This document shows, piece after piece, positions 7,679-15,412 of a DNA stretch of 29,687 nt. A program made the position numbers and the translations under genes. The stretch's first letter is position 1. Every line of letters begins with the position of its first letter. The stretch is from CAYLSV01 sp964386435 (GTDB taxonomy: Bacteria; Planctomycetota; Phycisphaerae; Tepidisphaerales; Tepidisphaeraceae), in NCBI GenBank assembly GCA_964386435.1, contig CAYLSV010000043.1, positions 1 to 29,687 on the forward strand, in the 5' to 3' direction. Below the pieces are notes generated by a model. It did no database searches. It saw only the letters and a program-made list of their open reading frames with translations, and was not told where the DNA came from.

Positions 7679-10534
7679 ATGCACACGCGAACGGCCACGA
7701 CGAAGCGCGACGCGGCTCGGCTAACGCCGGCGGTTGAGGTTCTGGAAACACGGCGGTTGCTTGCAGCCGATTTGCAGTGGCAGCCGCTGGGGGAGCCGGG
7801 GAGTGGGGGGCGCATGGATGCCGTGGCCGTGAGTCCGCACGAGCCGGACCGCGTGCTCATCGCCGGGGACATCCTCGGCACCGGCCTCTCGATCGACGGC
7901 GGGCAGACTTGGCGGCCGACCACCGGCTGGCTGTCGTGGGAGCATTCGGACTTCACGTTTCACCCGATTGATCCGGACGTCATCTGGGCCGGCACGAACA
8001 GCGGGCCGCACCTGTCCACCGACGGCGGGGCAACGTGGGTGCCCAAGCGGGACGGGTTGCCGCCAACGGGGTTCGGGTATCCGGCCTCGGTCGAAAAAGT
8101 CTTCTTCGACGCCGGCGATCCGAGCCACCAAACGCTTCTCGCCATCGGCGGCGATCACCGGCGGCTCAAGGACGGCGACAACGCCAATCAGGTGCCCAAC
8201 TTCGGCAAAATCTGGCGCAGCCGCGACGGCGGGGAGAGCTGGAGCGAGATCGGCGAGGTGCCGACCGGCATCGAGGGGTCGGGCAACAACATCATGGCCG
8301 CCGACTTCGGGGCCGATTCGCACGAGGTGGTGTGGGCCGCCGTCGCCGAATCGGGCGTGTGGCGGAGCAGCAACGACGGCGAGGCCGGCACCTGGGAGAA
8401 ACGCAGCAACGGCCTGCCGATTCTCGGCAACGGCGTCCGCCTCACAGGCCTCGTCGCTCACCCGACCAACCCGAACCTGCTCCACGTCACCCTCGGCAGC
8501 CAGCAGGGCGTGGCCGATCAACGCGACAACGTCGGCGGCGTGTTCCGCACCACCGACGCCGGCCTGAACTGGGTCCGCGTCGAAGACGGCGACACCGACG
8601 GCTTCTGGCCCAGCGACTTCAAGCACCTCGACGCCAGCCTCGACGGCAACACGCTTTGGGCCGTGGACAACAACTGGGGCGACGGCATGGGGGCGTATCG
8701 CTCCGAAGACGCCGGCCTCACCTGGCAGCACGTGCTCAAGCAGTCCAACGTTGCCGACAAGCTCATCGACTCCACGCCGTTCGACAACGGCATCGTGAAC
8801 GGCTGGTGGGTGGAAATCAGCCCGCACGATGTCGACGTGGTTTACCTTGGCACGACCACCAGCGTCCTCGTCACCCGCGACGGCGGCGAGACGTGGGAGG
8901 ACGCTTTGAACACGCCGGTCGAGGGCGGGCACCGTGCCAGCGGCTACACCGGCTGGGTGACCAACAACGCGGAGTTCAGCCCGTTCAGCGAGGAGAAGCT
9001 CATCGTTCAGGGCTGGGACCGGTTGCTCGCGACGGTCAGCAACGATGGCGGCTTTAGCTACGAGATGACCCAGCCGGGCCTGCCCCGGTTCAACGCCGGC
9101 AACGACGTCGCCTTCGCCGCCGACGGCACGATGTTCGCCGCGCTCGGGCAGAGCAACACCAACCCGCAGATCGCCCGCAGCCTGGACGGCGGGGCGACGT
9201 GGCAAATGCTCAACGCGCCCAGCACCACCGCCGCCCGCGCCTGGTCGGTGCACGTGAACAAAGACAACGCCAACGAGGCGTGGGCCGTGGTCGGCGACAC
9301 GCTGTACCGCAGCACCAACGCCCGCGCCGCGGCCGATGCGGTGGCGTGGCAACCGATCGACGTCGACGGCCAGAAGGTCTACGGCCTCGCACCAATGCTC
9401 GACCGCCAGAACGATTTCTACGTCATCACCGATGCCGGCACGTACTTCACCTCCAAGGGCGGCAGCTCATGGACGGCGCTGGGCGGGCCGAGCAACCGCG
9501 TGACGCTGACGGTGGATTCGTTGCAACGGGATGTCGTCTACGCGGCGAGCAACGACATCTTCGGCAACCCCGGTTTCTTCCGCCTCAATCGCGCAAATAG
9601 CGCCGGCTGGACCGAGTTGCCGCTGCCCGACGAGGCGGCCCGCTTCGCCAGCGTCGTCGCTGTGGATCCGACGAATTCTCAACGCATTGCCGTGGGCACA
9701 AAGCAGGACCCGTACGTCGATGACAGCGGCGCCACCGGCATCTGGCTCAGCAACGACGGCGGCACGACGTGGAGCCAGCAGATCGACAACCTGCCGGTGC
9801 TCCGCATCAACTCGCTGCCCTTCTCCCCCGACGGCTCCCGCCTCATCGCCGGCACCGGTGGCCGCGGGTTCTTCGCCGCGGAAATGGACCGCGACACCCT
9901 TGGATTACAGGCCGAGCACATGACCCTCGGCGGCCTGGGCAACGCCACGTTCACCCTCGCGACCGACCCCGCCGCGGAGAACGGTCAGTACCTCGTCGCC
10001 CCCGCCAGCGTGGGCAACAACTACGCCAACGCCGCCGCCCCGACGCTCGCCTACAGCTTCACCCTCGACGAACCCGCCGACGACGTCCGCCTCCAGGCCC
10101 GCGTTCGAACCCCCGACGGCGACCTTGGCGACTCGTTCTACGTCCGCGTCAACGACAACCCGTGGCAACTCTGGGACACCCCGCAAAGCCCGGACACCTG
10201 GACCTGGGCCACGATCCACAATCGCGGCAGCAACGTCGCTTACGCCCTCGACCTCCCCGCCGGCCGCCATACGGTGGAGTTCAAGGTCCGAGAAACCGGC
10301 ACGCAACTCGACGCCATCAAGGTTCTCACGGACAAAATCCCCCAACTCCCCGGCGACGCCACCGGCGACGGCCGGGTCGATTTGCTCGACTTCGGCGTGC
10401 TCCGCAGCAACTTCGGCCAGTCCGTCCTGAACGGCTTCGCCGACGCCGACTTCAACGACGACGGCAAGGTCGACCTCACCGATTTCGGCATCCTCCGCGC
10501 CAACTTTGGCAACACGTTGCCGGGCGTCGACTGA
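7679..10534 (+). CDS. Secreted BNR-repeat (sialidase/VPS10-like propeller) protein with CBM-like region and dockerin
   Basis: A 951-residue exported protein. The N-terminus lacks a classic long hydrophobic signal but carries VEVLETRRLLAA at residues 19-30, a variant of the LEPR-type motif found at the start of large planctomycete secreted proteins. Residues about 50-735 hold roughly eleven Asp-box/BNR motifs of the form S-x-D-G-G-x-T-W, for example SIDGGQTW (71-78), STDGGATW (113-120), SRDGGESW, TRDGGETW, SLDGGATW and SNDGGTTW. They indicate one or two beta-propellers as in sialidases, GH74 enzymes and sortilin-like proteins. Residues about 742-885 resemble a carbohydrate-binding jelly roll. 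Residues about 893-945 form a type I dockerin-like pair, GDATGDGRVDLLDFGVL and DFNDDGKVDLTDFGIL. Catalytic residues are not evident, so a binding or glycan-degrading role is inference. A hairpin follows. Confidence 0.85.
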   Translation: MHTRTATTKRDAARLTPAVEVLETRRLLAADLQWQPLGEPGSGGRMDAVAVSPHEPDRVLIAGDILGTGLSIDGGQTWRPTTGWLSWEHSDFTFHPIDPDVIWAGTNSGPHLSTDGGATWVPKRDGLPPTGFGYPASVEKVFFDAGDPSHQTLLAIGGDHRRLKDGDNANQVPNFGKIWRSRDGGESWSEIGEVPTGIEGSGNNIMAADFGADSHEVVWAAVAESGVWRSSNDGEAGTWEKRSNGLPILGNGVRLTGLVAHPTNPNLLHVTLGSQQGVADQRDNVGGVFRTTDAGLNWVRVEDGDTDGFWPSDFKHLDASLDGNTLWAVDNNWGDGMGAYRSEDAGLTWQHVLKQSNVADKLIDSTPFDNGIVNGWWVEISPHDVDVVYLGTTTSVLVTRDGGETWEDALNTPVEGGHRASGYTGWVTNNAEFSPFSEEKLIVQGWDRLLATVSNDGGFSYEMTQPGLPRFNAGNDVAFAADGTMFAALGQSNTNPQIARSLDGGATWQMLNAPSTTAARAWSVHVNKDNANEAWAVVGDTLYRSTNARAAADAVAWQPIDVDGQKVYGLAPMLDRQNDFYVITDAGTYFTSKGGSSWTALGGPSNRVTLTVDSLQRDVVYAASNDIFGNPGFFRLNRANSAGWTELPLPDEAARFASVVAVDPTNSQRIAVGTKQDPYVDDSGATGIWLSNDGGTTWSQQIDNLPVLRINSLPFSPDGSRLIAGTGGRGFFAAEMDRDTLGLQAEHMTLGGLGNATFTLATDPAAENGQYLVAPASVGNNYANAAAPTLAYSFTLDEPADDVRLQARVRTPDGDLGDSFYVRVNDNPWQLWDTPQSPDTWTWATIHNRGSNVAYALDLPAGRHTVEFKVRETGTQLDAIKVLTDKIPQLPGDATGDGRVDLLDFGVLRSNFGQSVLNGFADADFNDDGKVDLTDFGILRANFGNTLPGVD

Positions 10535-10563
10535 CGCTCGATGCACCTCGACAATCTCCCGAG

Positions 10564-10602
10564 AGAAGCCGCGAGACGAGCGTTTCGCATCCCGCGGCTT
10601 CT
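10564..10602 (+). terminator. Terminator hairpin after the BNR-repeat gene
   Basis: A 10-bp perfect stem (AGAAGCCGCG at 10564-10573 with CGCGGCTTCT at 10593-10602), a 19-nt loop and a few following T residues, 30 nt after the stop at 10534. The rest of the gap to 10697 holds nothing recognisable except GCCTGCTCAGGC (10693-10704), a short palindrome over the stop of the next, convergent gene. Confidence 0.55.
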
Positions 10603-10697
10603 TTCGTGGGGACGTGAACTCGCCAATCGTGCCAGCGCTTGTGTGCCTCACCTGCGGTCCGGGTGGCACTGCACTTTTGCGGCGCGGACGAGCCTGC

Positions 10698-11837
10698 TCA
10701 GGCGGGAGCTTTCTTGCGGCGGGGCAGGCGGAGGGTTAGGTCGCTGTCGCCGGCGGTGGGGCCGCTTTGGAGGCGGGCGAAGGCGAGGGTGCCGGCGGTG
10801 GTTTGGCGGGTGTTGGTGATGATCGCCGTCACCGTCTCGCCGATGCGGCCCGCGGCGTGCTCGACGACGACCATGCTGCCGTCGTCGAGGTAGCCCACGG
10901 CCTGGTTCGGCTGGTCGCCGGGCTTGAGCAACGCGAGTTCGACGGCCTCGCCGGGCAGGGCGGTGCGGCGGAGAATGGTGCCAAGATCGTGCAAATTGAT
11001 CGCGGCGACGCCTTCGAGGTCGGCGACTTTGGTCAAACCGTGGTCGACGGTGACGAGGCGGGCCTGCAGCTTTTTGGCGAGCTGAACGAGCTTGGCGTCG
11101 ACGCCGATCGGCTTGCCCTTGCGGGTTTCCTTCGACTCCTTGCCCTCGCCGAAGCGGCTGCCGCTGGTGTCGTAGATGACCACGTCCTCGCGTTTCTGGC
11201 GGACGTCCTCCAGCACGTCGAGGCCGCGCCGGCCGCGTTCGCGCTTGATCCGCTCGCTCGAATCGCTCAGCGCCTGCAGCTCGCGGAGCACGAACCGCGG
11301 CACAATGAGCCGGGCATCGAACAATGGCGAGTCGATAAGTTCGCGGATTCGGCCGTCGATGAACACGGCGGTGTCGAGCAGCATTGGCAGCCCGCCGCGG
11401 CTTTCCTTGCGGAACTCGACGTAGGGGATGACGAAGCGGAAATCGTCCCGCGTCTGCAGGATGAAGCTGATGGCGAAGTAGCAGCAGATCGCCCCGACGA
11501 GCAAGTTGAGAAAGTTGACCAGCGGGTCGCGGCCGGAGGTGTCGGGGCTTTGGACGAACAAATCGACCAGGAACGGGATCATGAAGCTGAACGAGAACGC
11601 CAGCGTGAGCCCGACGAGCAGCCCGAAGAAGACGCCGCTGAAGACCTGAAGTTTGCCGCGCGGGGCCACGATGTCGACGCAGACCACCGCGACGCCGGCC
11701 GTCAGCGGCAGCGCCAGCAGCATCCACGCCCGGTCGGCCAGCAGCGGGCCGAGCTGTTCGGGATCAGTGGTTATGAAGAACCACGCGATGGCGGCCATCA
11801 TCAGGATGAACAGTCCACGCAGGACCTGCAACGTCAC
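10698..11837 (-). CDS. YacL-type membrane protein with PIN and TRAM domains
   Basis: A 379-residue protein starting at GTG (11835-11837), with AGGAG about 8 nt upstream. Residues about 1-130 contain four predicted membrane helices: about 5-23, 37-57, 66-92 and 106-128. Residues about 150-285 form a PIN nuclease domain with the expected acidic residues D155 (MLLDTAVFIDGR), E186 (FVLREL), D247 (IGVDAKL) and D265 (LVTVDHGLTK). Residues about 293-355 form a TRAM nucleic-acid-binding domain. This is the architecture of Bacillus YacL and related membrane-tethered PIN proteins, which are predicted RNases of unknown target. A charged insert after D223 (GKESKETRKGK) lies within the PIN domain. The gene is the last of three minus-strand genes after pgsA and uppP, but repeats separate them. 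Confidence 0.9.
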   Translation of the reverse strand: MTLQVLRGLFILMMAAIAWFFITTDPEQLGPLLADRAWMLLALPLTAGVAVVCVDIVAPRGKLQVFSGVFFGLLVGLTLAFSFSFMIPFLVDLFVQSPDTSGRDPLVNFLNLLVGAICCYFAISFILQTRDDFRFVIPYVEFRKESRGGLPMLLDTAVFIDGRIRELIDSPLFDARLIVPRFVLRELQALSDSSERIKRERGRRGLDVLEDVRQKREDVVIYDTSGSRFGEGKESKETRKGKPIGVDAKLVQLAKKLQARLVTVDHGLTKVADLEGVAAINLHDLGTILRRTALPGEAVELALLKPGDQPNQAVGYLDDGSMVVVEHAAGRIGETVTAIITNTRQTTAGTLAFARLQSGPTAGDSDLTLRLPRRKKAPA

Positions 11838-11931
11838 GGCACTCTCCTTCGTCTCCCCTTGACGTCATTCTATGACGCGGACGAAGGTCGCACCAGTGCC
11901 GGTAGTGGGCAGTGCGTGGTTGCATGTTGTT

Positions 11932-12021
11932 GGTTCTTTGTCCCTGGTCCTTTGTTGGTTGCTCAGGTGCGCAGCGCCCTTAGGAGCCCAGCGATGAACG
12001 AAGGACCAATGACAAAGAACC
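11932..12021. repeat. Inverted element A with heptamer-type arms
   Basis: The 21-nt arms 11932-11952 and 12001-12021 pair at 19 of 21 positions around a 48-nt centre. The arms read as loosely repeated 7-nt words (TTTGTCC, CTGGTCC, TTTGTTG). The right arm ends 2 nt from the stop codon of uppP, so in uppP mRNA it would form a 3' hairpin. It belongs to the same general class as the elements at 12915-13003 and 20035-20119, sharing arm style and the word GTTGCTCA but not the core. The rest of the 186-bp gap is featureless. Confidence 0.7.
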
Positions 12022-12023
12022 GA

Positions 12024-12893
12024 TCAACCAAGGATGCCGGTCGACAGCATGACGATCAACGCGATTCCGAGCACGATCCGGTAGATCGCGAACGGCACGA
12101 AGCCGCGGCTTTTGACCCAGGCCATGAACCAGGCGATCACGCCCCACGCGACGATGAAGCTGACGACGAAGCCGATGGCGGTGACAACAATCTCATGGCC
12201 GGTGAGCATGCGGCCCAGCGCCCCCGGCTCGCCGGGCTCGGCGGTGACGGTTTTGAGCAGGTCGTAGCCGAACGCCGCCGTCATCGTCGGGATGGCGAGA
12301 AAGAAGCTGAACTCAAGCGCCGTGGTCCGGCTCATGCCCGCGAGCTGGCCGCTGGCGATCGTCGCCATGCTCCGGCTCGTGCCGGGGAACACCGCCGCCA
12401 CCACCTGCGCCAGACCGACCAGCCCCGCCTGCACAGGGCCGATTTTCTCCACGGCGTCGGTCCGGCCGCGCTTGCCGAAGATGGCGTCGACCACCCACAT
12501 CACCACGCCGCCCACGAGCAGGGCGATGGCCATGACCCACAGCGAGCCGAGCGACTCCTTCGCCACGTCGTCGAGCCCCAACAGCAGCGGCACGCACGTC
12601 ACCACGAACGCCAGCAGCACCAGCGACACGGGGTGGGTGAACCAATTTTTGTCGCCCGCCTCGCCGTTGGGGAAGCTTCTGACGAACGCGGCGATGCGTT
12701 TGCGGAAGTAGACGACCACCGCCAGTATCGCCCCGAGCTGGATGACCACGTCGTACATCTTCCAGAACGGGTCATCCAGCGACATCCCCAGCCACGACTT
12801 GACGATGCGGAGGTGGGCCGTGCTGCTGACCGGCAGGAACTCGGTCAGCCCCTCGATGACGCCGAAGAGGATGGACAGCAGATAATCGTTCAC
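12024..12893 (-). CDS. uppP: Undecaprenyl-diphosphate phosphatase
   Basis: A 289-residue polytopic membrane protein that dephosphorylates undecaprenyl diphosphate, recycling the lipid carrier of peptidoglycan and other envelope polymers. Both family signatures are present. The first is GVIEGLTEFLPVSSTAH (residues 11-27), with the catalytic-region Glu residues E14 and E18 and the Ser/His pair. The second is PGTSRSMATIASGQ (170-183), with R174 at the same number as the essential Arg in E. coli UppP. Seven or eight hydrophobic segments cover the rest. The start is GTG at 12891-12893. It follows pgsA on the minus strand after a 113-bp gap occupied by a repeat element. Envelope synthesis links the two functionally; whether they are one operon is uncertain. 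Confidence 0.95.
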   Translation of the reverse strand: MNDYLLSILFGVIEGLTEFLPVSSTAHLRIVKSWLGMSLDDPFWKMYDVVIQLGAILAVVVYFRKRIAAFVRSFPNGEAGDKNWFTHPVSLVLLAFVVTCVPLLLGLDDVAKESLGSLWVMAIALLVGGVVMWVVDAIFGKRGRTDAVEKIGPVQAGLVGLAQVVAAVFPGTSRSMATIASGQLAGMSRTTALEFSFFLAIPTMTAAFGYDLLKTVTAEPGEPGALGRMLTGHEIVVTAIGFVVSFIVAWGVIAWFMAWVKSRGFVPFAIYRIVLGIALIVMLSTGILG

Positions 12894-12914
12894 CGTGGAC
12901 GTATCGGCTGGTTT

Positions 12915-13003
12915 GTCCGTGGTCCGTTGTCCTCGATCCGTTGCTCACGCCGTTGAACGCCCAAAGAAATGCAGCAACTGACGACTGACAACCAACAACT
13001 GAC
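12915..13003. repeat. Inverted element B with heptamer-type arms
   Basis: The left arm reads in 7-nt words GTCCGTG, GTCCGTT, GTCCTCG, ATCCGTT from 12915. The right arm, 12973-13003, is an imperfect inverse built from AACTGAC-type words. Bases 12938-12992 match the reverse complement of 20046-20100 at 48 of 55 positions without gaps, so the two are copies of one element. The right end lies 3 nt from the pgsA stop codon at 13007. Confidence 0.8.
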
Positions 13004-13006
13004 GCC

Positions 13007-13666
13007 TCACCCCCGGATTTTCCGCGGCAGGTACAACGCCCCGCTGATAAGCGTTGCCGCGACGGTCGCCCAAACGGCGAGGAACTGGGCGACCCACAGC
13101 ACAGTCTCCCACGGCGTGCCCTGCGCGGCCGGCAGGAAGCAGGGGTAGGCCATGATGATCGGCACGGCGAAGCTTTGGATGAACATCTTCACCTTCCCCG
13201 CCGCCGCCGCGGCATAGGCAGTACCGCCTTGCTCGGCCAGGGCCCGCAAGCTTGTTACCAGCAACTCCCGCCCCAGCAACAGGATGACGACGATCGGCCC
13301 CACGCCGGTCAGCGACACCACCTCGCCGCCGCGCTCGGTCATGAACGGCCCGCCGGCGAAGAAGACGAACGCCCCGAGGATCAGAATCTTGTCGCAAAAC
13401 GGGTCGATCACCCGCCCGAACGTGCTGGTCACCTCCCATTTTCGGGCCAAATGCCCGTCCAGCACATCGGTGATGGCCGCCACGCCGTAGACCCAGCCGG
13501 CCGTGAACAGCCACCAACTGATGCCCGCCGGGTCGTAGCGGTACATCGCCAGCATGACGAAGAACAAGCCCGCTACCACGAGCCGCCCGATGGTCAGCGC
13601 GTTGGGCACCTGCCGCCAAAATGCACTCGCCCTGGCGGCGGTCGGTGCTGGCGCGGCGGCGGTCAC
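13007..13666 (-). CDS. pgsA: CDP-diacylglycerol--glycerol-3-phosphate 3-phosphatidyltransferase
   Basis: A 219-residue membrane enzyme of the CDP-alcohol phosphotransferase family, catalysing the committed step to phosphatidylglycerol. The family signature D-x2-D-G-x2-A-R-x8-G-x3-D-x3-D is complete: D67, D70, G71, A74, R75, G84, D88 and D92 in DVLDGHLARKW and FGRVIDPFCD. PNALTIGRLV at 21-30 is the typical opening of PgsA, which favours this over other CDP-alcohol transferases such as PssA. Several membrane helices follow. The start used is GTG at 13664-13666; the first about 15 residues are Ala-rich and may be extra, but no better start is seen. It is the first gene of the minus-strand pgsA-uppP-PIN/TRAM series. 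Confidence 0.9.
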   Translation of the reverse strand: MTAAAPAPTAARASAFWRQVPNALTIGRLVVAGLFFVMLAMYRYDPAGISWWLFTAGWVYGVAAITDVLDGHLARKWEVTSTFGRVIDPFCDKILILGAFVFFAGGPFMTERGGEVVSLTGVGPIVVILLLGRELLVTSLRALAEQGGTAYAAAAAGKVKMFIQSFAVPIIMAYPCFLPAAQGTPWETVLWVAQFLAVWATVAATLISGALYLPRKIRG

Positions 13667-13784
13667 GCGGTCACTATAACACGCGACCCCTGCAACGGAC
13701 GTGATGACGCAGGCATGCGCGGGTCGCCAAGCCGCAGTGGGGCGAAGCCGCCAGGGAGCCGAGCTTGGACGTCTGTTGAAGCTT

Positions 13785-13900
13785 CGACGTCGCCGAACCC
13801 CAACCGCCTCATAGAGGCGGGGCTACACCCGCTGGTCCAGCGTGCTCAGCATGAGTGCGTAACCCCGCCTCTATGAGGCGGTGGGGGTTTCGGCGACGTC
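13785..13900. repeat. REP/BIME-like palindromic element, two inverted units
   Basis: Two near-mirror units face each other: 13785-13822 and 13863-13900. Each contains its own small hairpin, CCGCCTC-ATA-GAGGCGG on the left and the mirror on the right, flanked by CGTCGCCGAA-type ends. The centre (13823-13862) holds GCTGG-TC-CAGC. Related units occur at 15271-15380 and 18725-18773. This element fills much of the 351-bp gene-free stretch 13667-14017; the remainder shows no gene, with only short direct AGTTCCAGTCGCAG copies near 13913-13939. Confidence 0.8.
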
Positions 13901-14017
13901 CGACTTCGATCGAGTTCCAGTCGCAGAAGTTCCAGTCGCAGTCGAGCTTCGGCCCACCTTCTGCGGGGTAGCGGCCTCGCAGCTACCAGCCGGTTCGCGC
14001 GCCGGATACCCTGCCCC

Positions 14018-14515
14018 GTGCCCGCGCCCTCGCCCACCGCTGCCGATCAATTTGCCGGGCGGGAGATCCCGTACCTCCTGGCCATTGCCGGGTTGCTCGT
14101 GGCCTCCACCGGGCTGATCTACAAGACGATGGTCGTGCTGGCGTTTCGGCGGAACGGGGTGGGCGATGATCTGGCCGGCGTCGTCTGGGCCGTTCACACG
14201 CCAATCGGGATTCTCGCGTCGGTCGTGCTGGCAATCGGCAGCGGGGCGCTGCTGCTGGGGCGGGCTTGGGGGCGGCGTGCGATGATTGGGTATGCCGTGC
14301 TGGCGCTGCTGCTGACGCCGATCGCCGTGTACATCCGCCTGGCCCGGCATGGGCAGTGGCTGGCGGACCAGCGGGCCCAGACCGACGCCGTGCCCGGCTG
14401 GGCGACGCAGGGGAGCGCGGCGTTGTGGGTTTTCTTCGGCTTGCTCGCCTGCATCTACCCGCTGCTGCTGCTGTACCACCTGACCCGACCCCACGTCCGC
14501 CGGGCGCTGCCGTGA
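14018..14515 (+). CDS. Small polytopic membrane protein, unknown function
   Basis: A 165-residue protein from a GTG at 14018 with no clear ribosome binding site; the start is uncertain. Four membrane helices are apparent, roughly residues 17-37, 50-76, 86-108 and 133-156. The protein ends YHLTRPHVRRALP. The next gene ends its last helix with YFTRPHVKAL and has a matching third segment (GRRAMIGYAVLALL here, GRKALLTYAGLATL there), so the two look like diverged duplicates. I do not recognise a named family. The gap to the next gene is 26 bp, so they are probably co-transcribed. Confidence 0.65.
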   Translation: MPAPSPTAADQFAGREIPYLLAIAGLLVASTGLIYKTMVVLAFRRNGVGDDLAGVVWAVHTPIGILASVVLAIGSGALLLGRAWGRRAMIGYAVLALLLTPIAVYIRLARHGQWLADQRAQTDAVPGWATQGSAALWVFFGLLACIYPLLLLYHLTRPHVRRALP

Positions 14516-14541
14516 GGCGATGATCTGGCTACGCTCTTGGC

Positions 14542-15231
14542 GTGAGCTACGCACCACCGCCAGGGTCGCCGGATCATCAGCCGCCGGGGTACGTCGATTA
14601 CCGCACCAACCAGACGCCGGGAGCGCCGACGCTGCCAACGGGCGTGAAGGTGCTGGCCATCCTCGGCATCATCTTCGCGATCATCGGCCTGCTGTGCCGG
14701 TTCGGCGGCGGCGTGATGGCCTTGCTGCTGCCAACTTTCTTCGACTTCGAGGCCGACGGGGGGTATCTGGCGGTGCTGGGGGTGCTGGCCGGCGTTCAGA
14801 TCGTGGCAAGCCTGCTGTTGCTGTTCGGCAGCATTGCGGCGCTGCGGAAAAAAGAGTTGGGCCGCAAGGCGCTATTGACTTATGCCGGGTTGGCGACGCT
14901 GTTCAGCATCGTCGCCCCGATCATCGCCGTCGCCACGCTCCAGCAGAACACCATTTTCATGGAGAACATGTTCGCCAGCGAGTTCTTCGTCGAAGCCATG
15001 CAGGGCCAAGCTCAGCCGCAGCAGGACGCGGACGTTGCGTTCGTCACCGCCATCATCACCAACATCGTCAGCGGCGCGCTCCAACTGATCTTCCCGATCG
15101 CGCTGCTCATCTACTTCACCCGCCCCCACGTCAAAGCTCTTTACCAAGGTGACACCGACGCCGGCTTCGCCGGCTACGGCAACACCTACCCGCCCCAACC
15201 CGGCGGCGACTACTACGGCCCTGCGAGCTAA
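14542..15231 (+). CDS. Proline-rich-tailed polytopic membrane protein, relative of the preceding gene
   Basis: A 229-residue protein with a GTG start at 14542. Residues 1-33 are Pro/Gly/Tyr-rich and probably cytosolic and disordered, a common opening in planctomycete and actinobacterial small membrane proteins. Four hydrophobic segments follow, about 35-64, 77-102, 109-135 and 165-192. The tail after TRPHVKALYQG is again Gly/Tyr/Pro-rich. A polar, Gln-rich loop (about 150-163) lies before the last helix. Similarity to the upstream protein in helix 3 and in the RPHV motif supports a tandem duplication. Function unknown. Confidence 0.72.
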   Translation: MSYAPPPGSPDHQPPGYVDYRTNQTPGAPTLPTGVKVLAILGIIFAIIGLLCRFGGGVMALLLPTFFDFEADGGYLAVLGVLAGVQIVASLLLLFGSIAALRKKELGRKALLTYAGLATLFSIVAPIIAVATLQQNTIFMENMFASEFFVEAMQGQAQPQQDADVAFVTAIITNIVSGALQLIFPIALLIYFTRPHVKALYQGDTDAGFAGYGNTYPPQPGGDYYGPAS

Positions 15232-15270
15232 GGCAGCGTGTGGCGTAATCCGTCCGCTCCGATGCGCATG

Positions 15271-15380
15271 CGTCGCCAAAAAACCCACCGCCGTGTGAGG
15301 GCGGGGCTGCACCCGACGTGCAGGCGGCGCGACCCACGAGCGTAGCCCCGCCGTTACCACGGCGGTGGGGGTTTCAGCGA
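15271..15380. repeat. REP/BIME-like palindromic element, two inverted units
   Basis: Left unit about 15271-15318 and right unit about 15338-15380 are inverted copies with CACCGCCGT-type hairpins. Bases 15340-15375 are the exact reverse complement of 18733-18768, a 36-nt identity. The left unit is more decayed: GTGTGAGGGC replaces the perfect hairpin. It lies between the small membrane protein gene and the end of rimO, which converge, and could add termination. Confidence 0.82.
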
Positions 15381-15412
15381 TGTAGAGGCGCAAGTCGGGG
15401 CCAGACCAACTT

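Noticed and set aside
10693..10704. GCCTGCTCAGGC palindrome over the PIN/TRAM stop
   Set aside because: Only 5-bp arms, expected by chance in DNA this rich in G and C.
13667..14017. Hidden small RNA or gene in the 351-bp gap
   Set aside because: The gap is explained mainly by the REP-like element; no open frame with a start signal or tRNA/rRNA-like structure was found.
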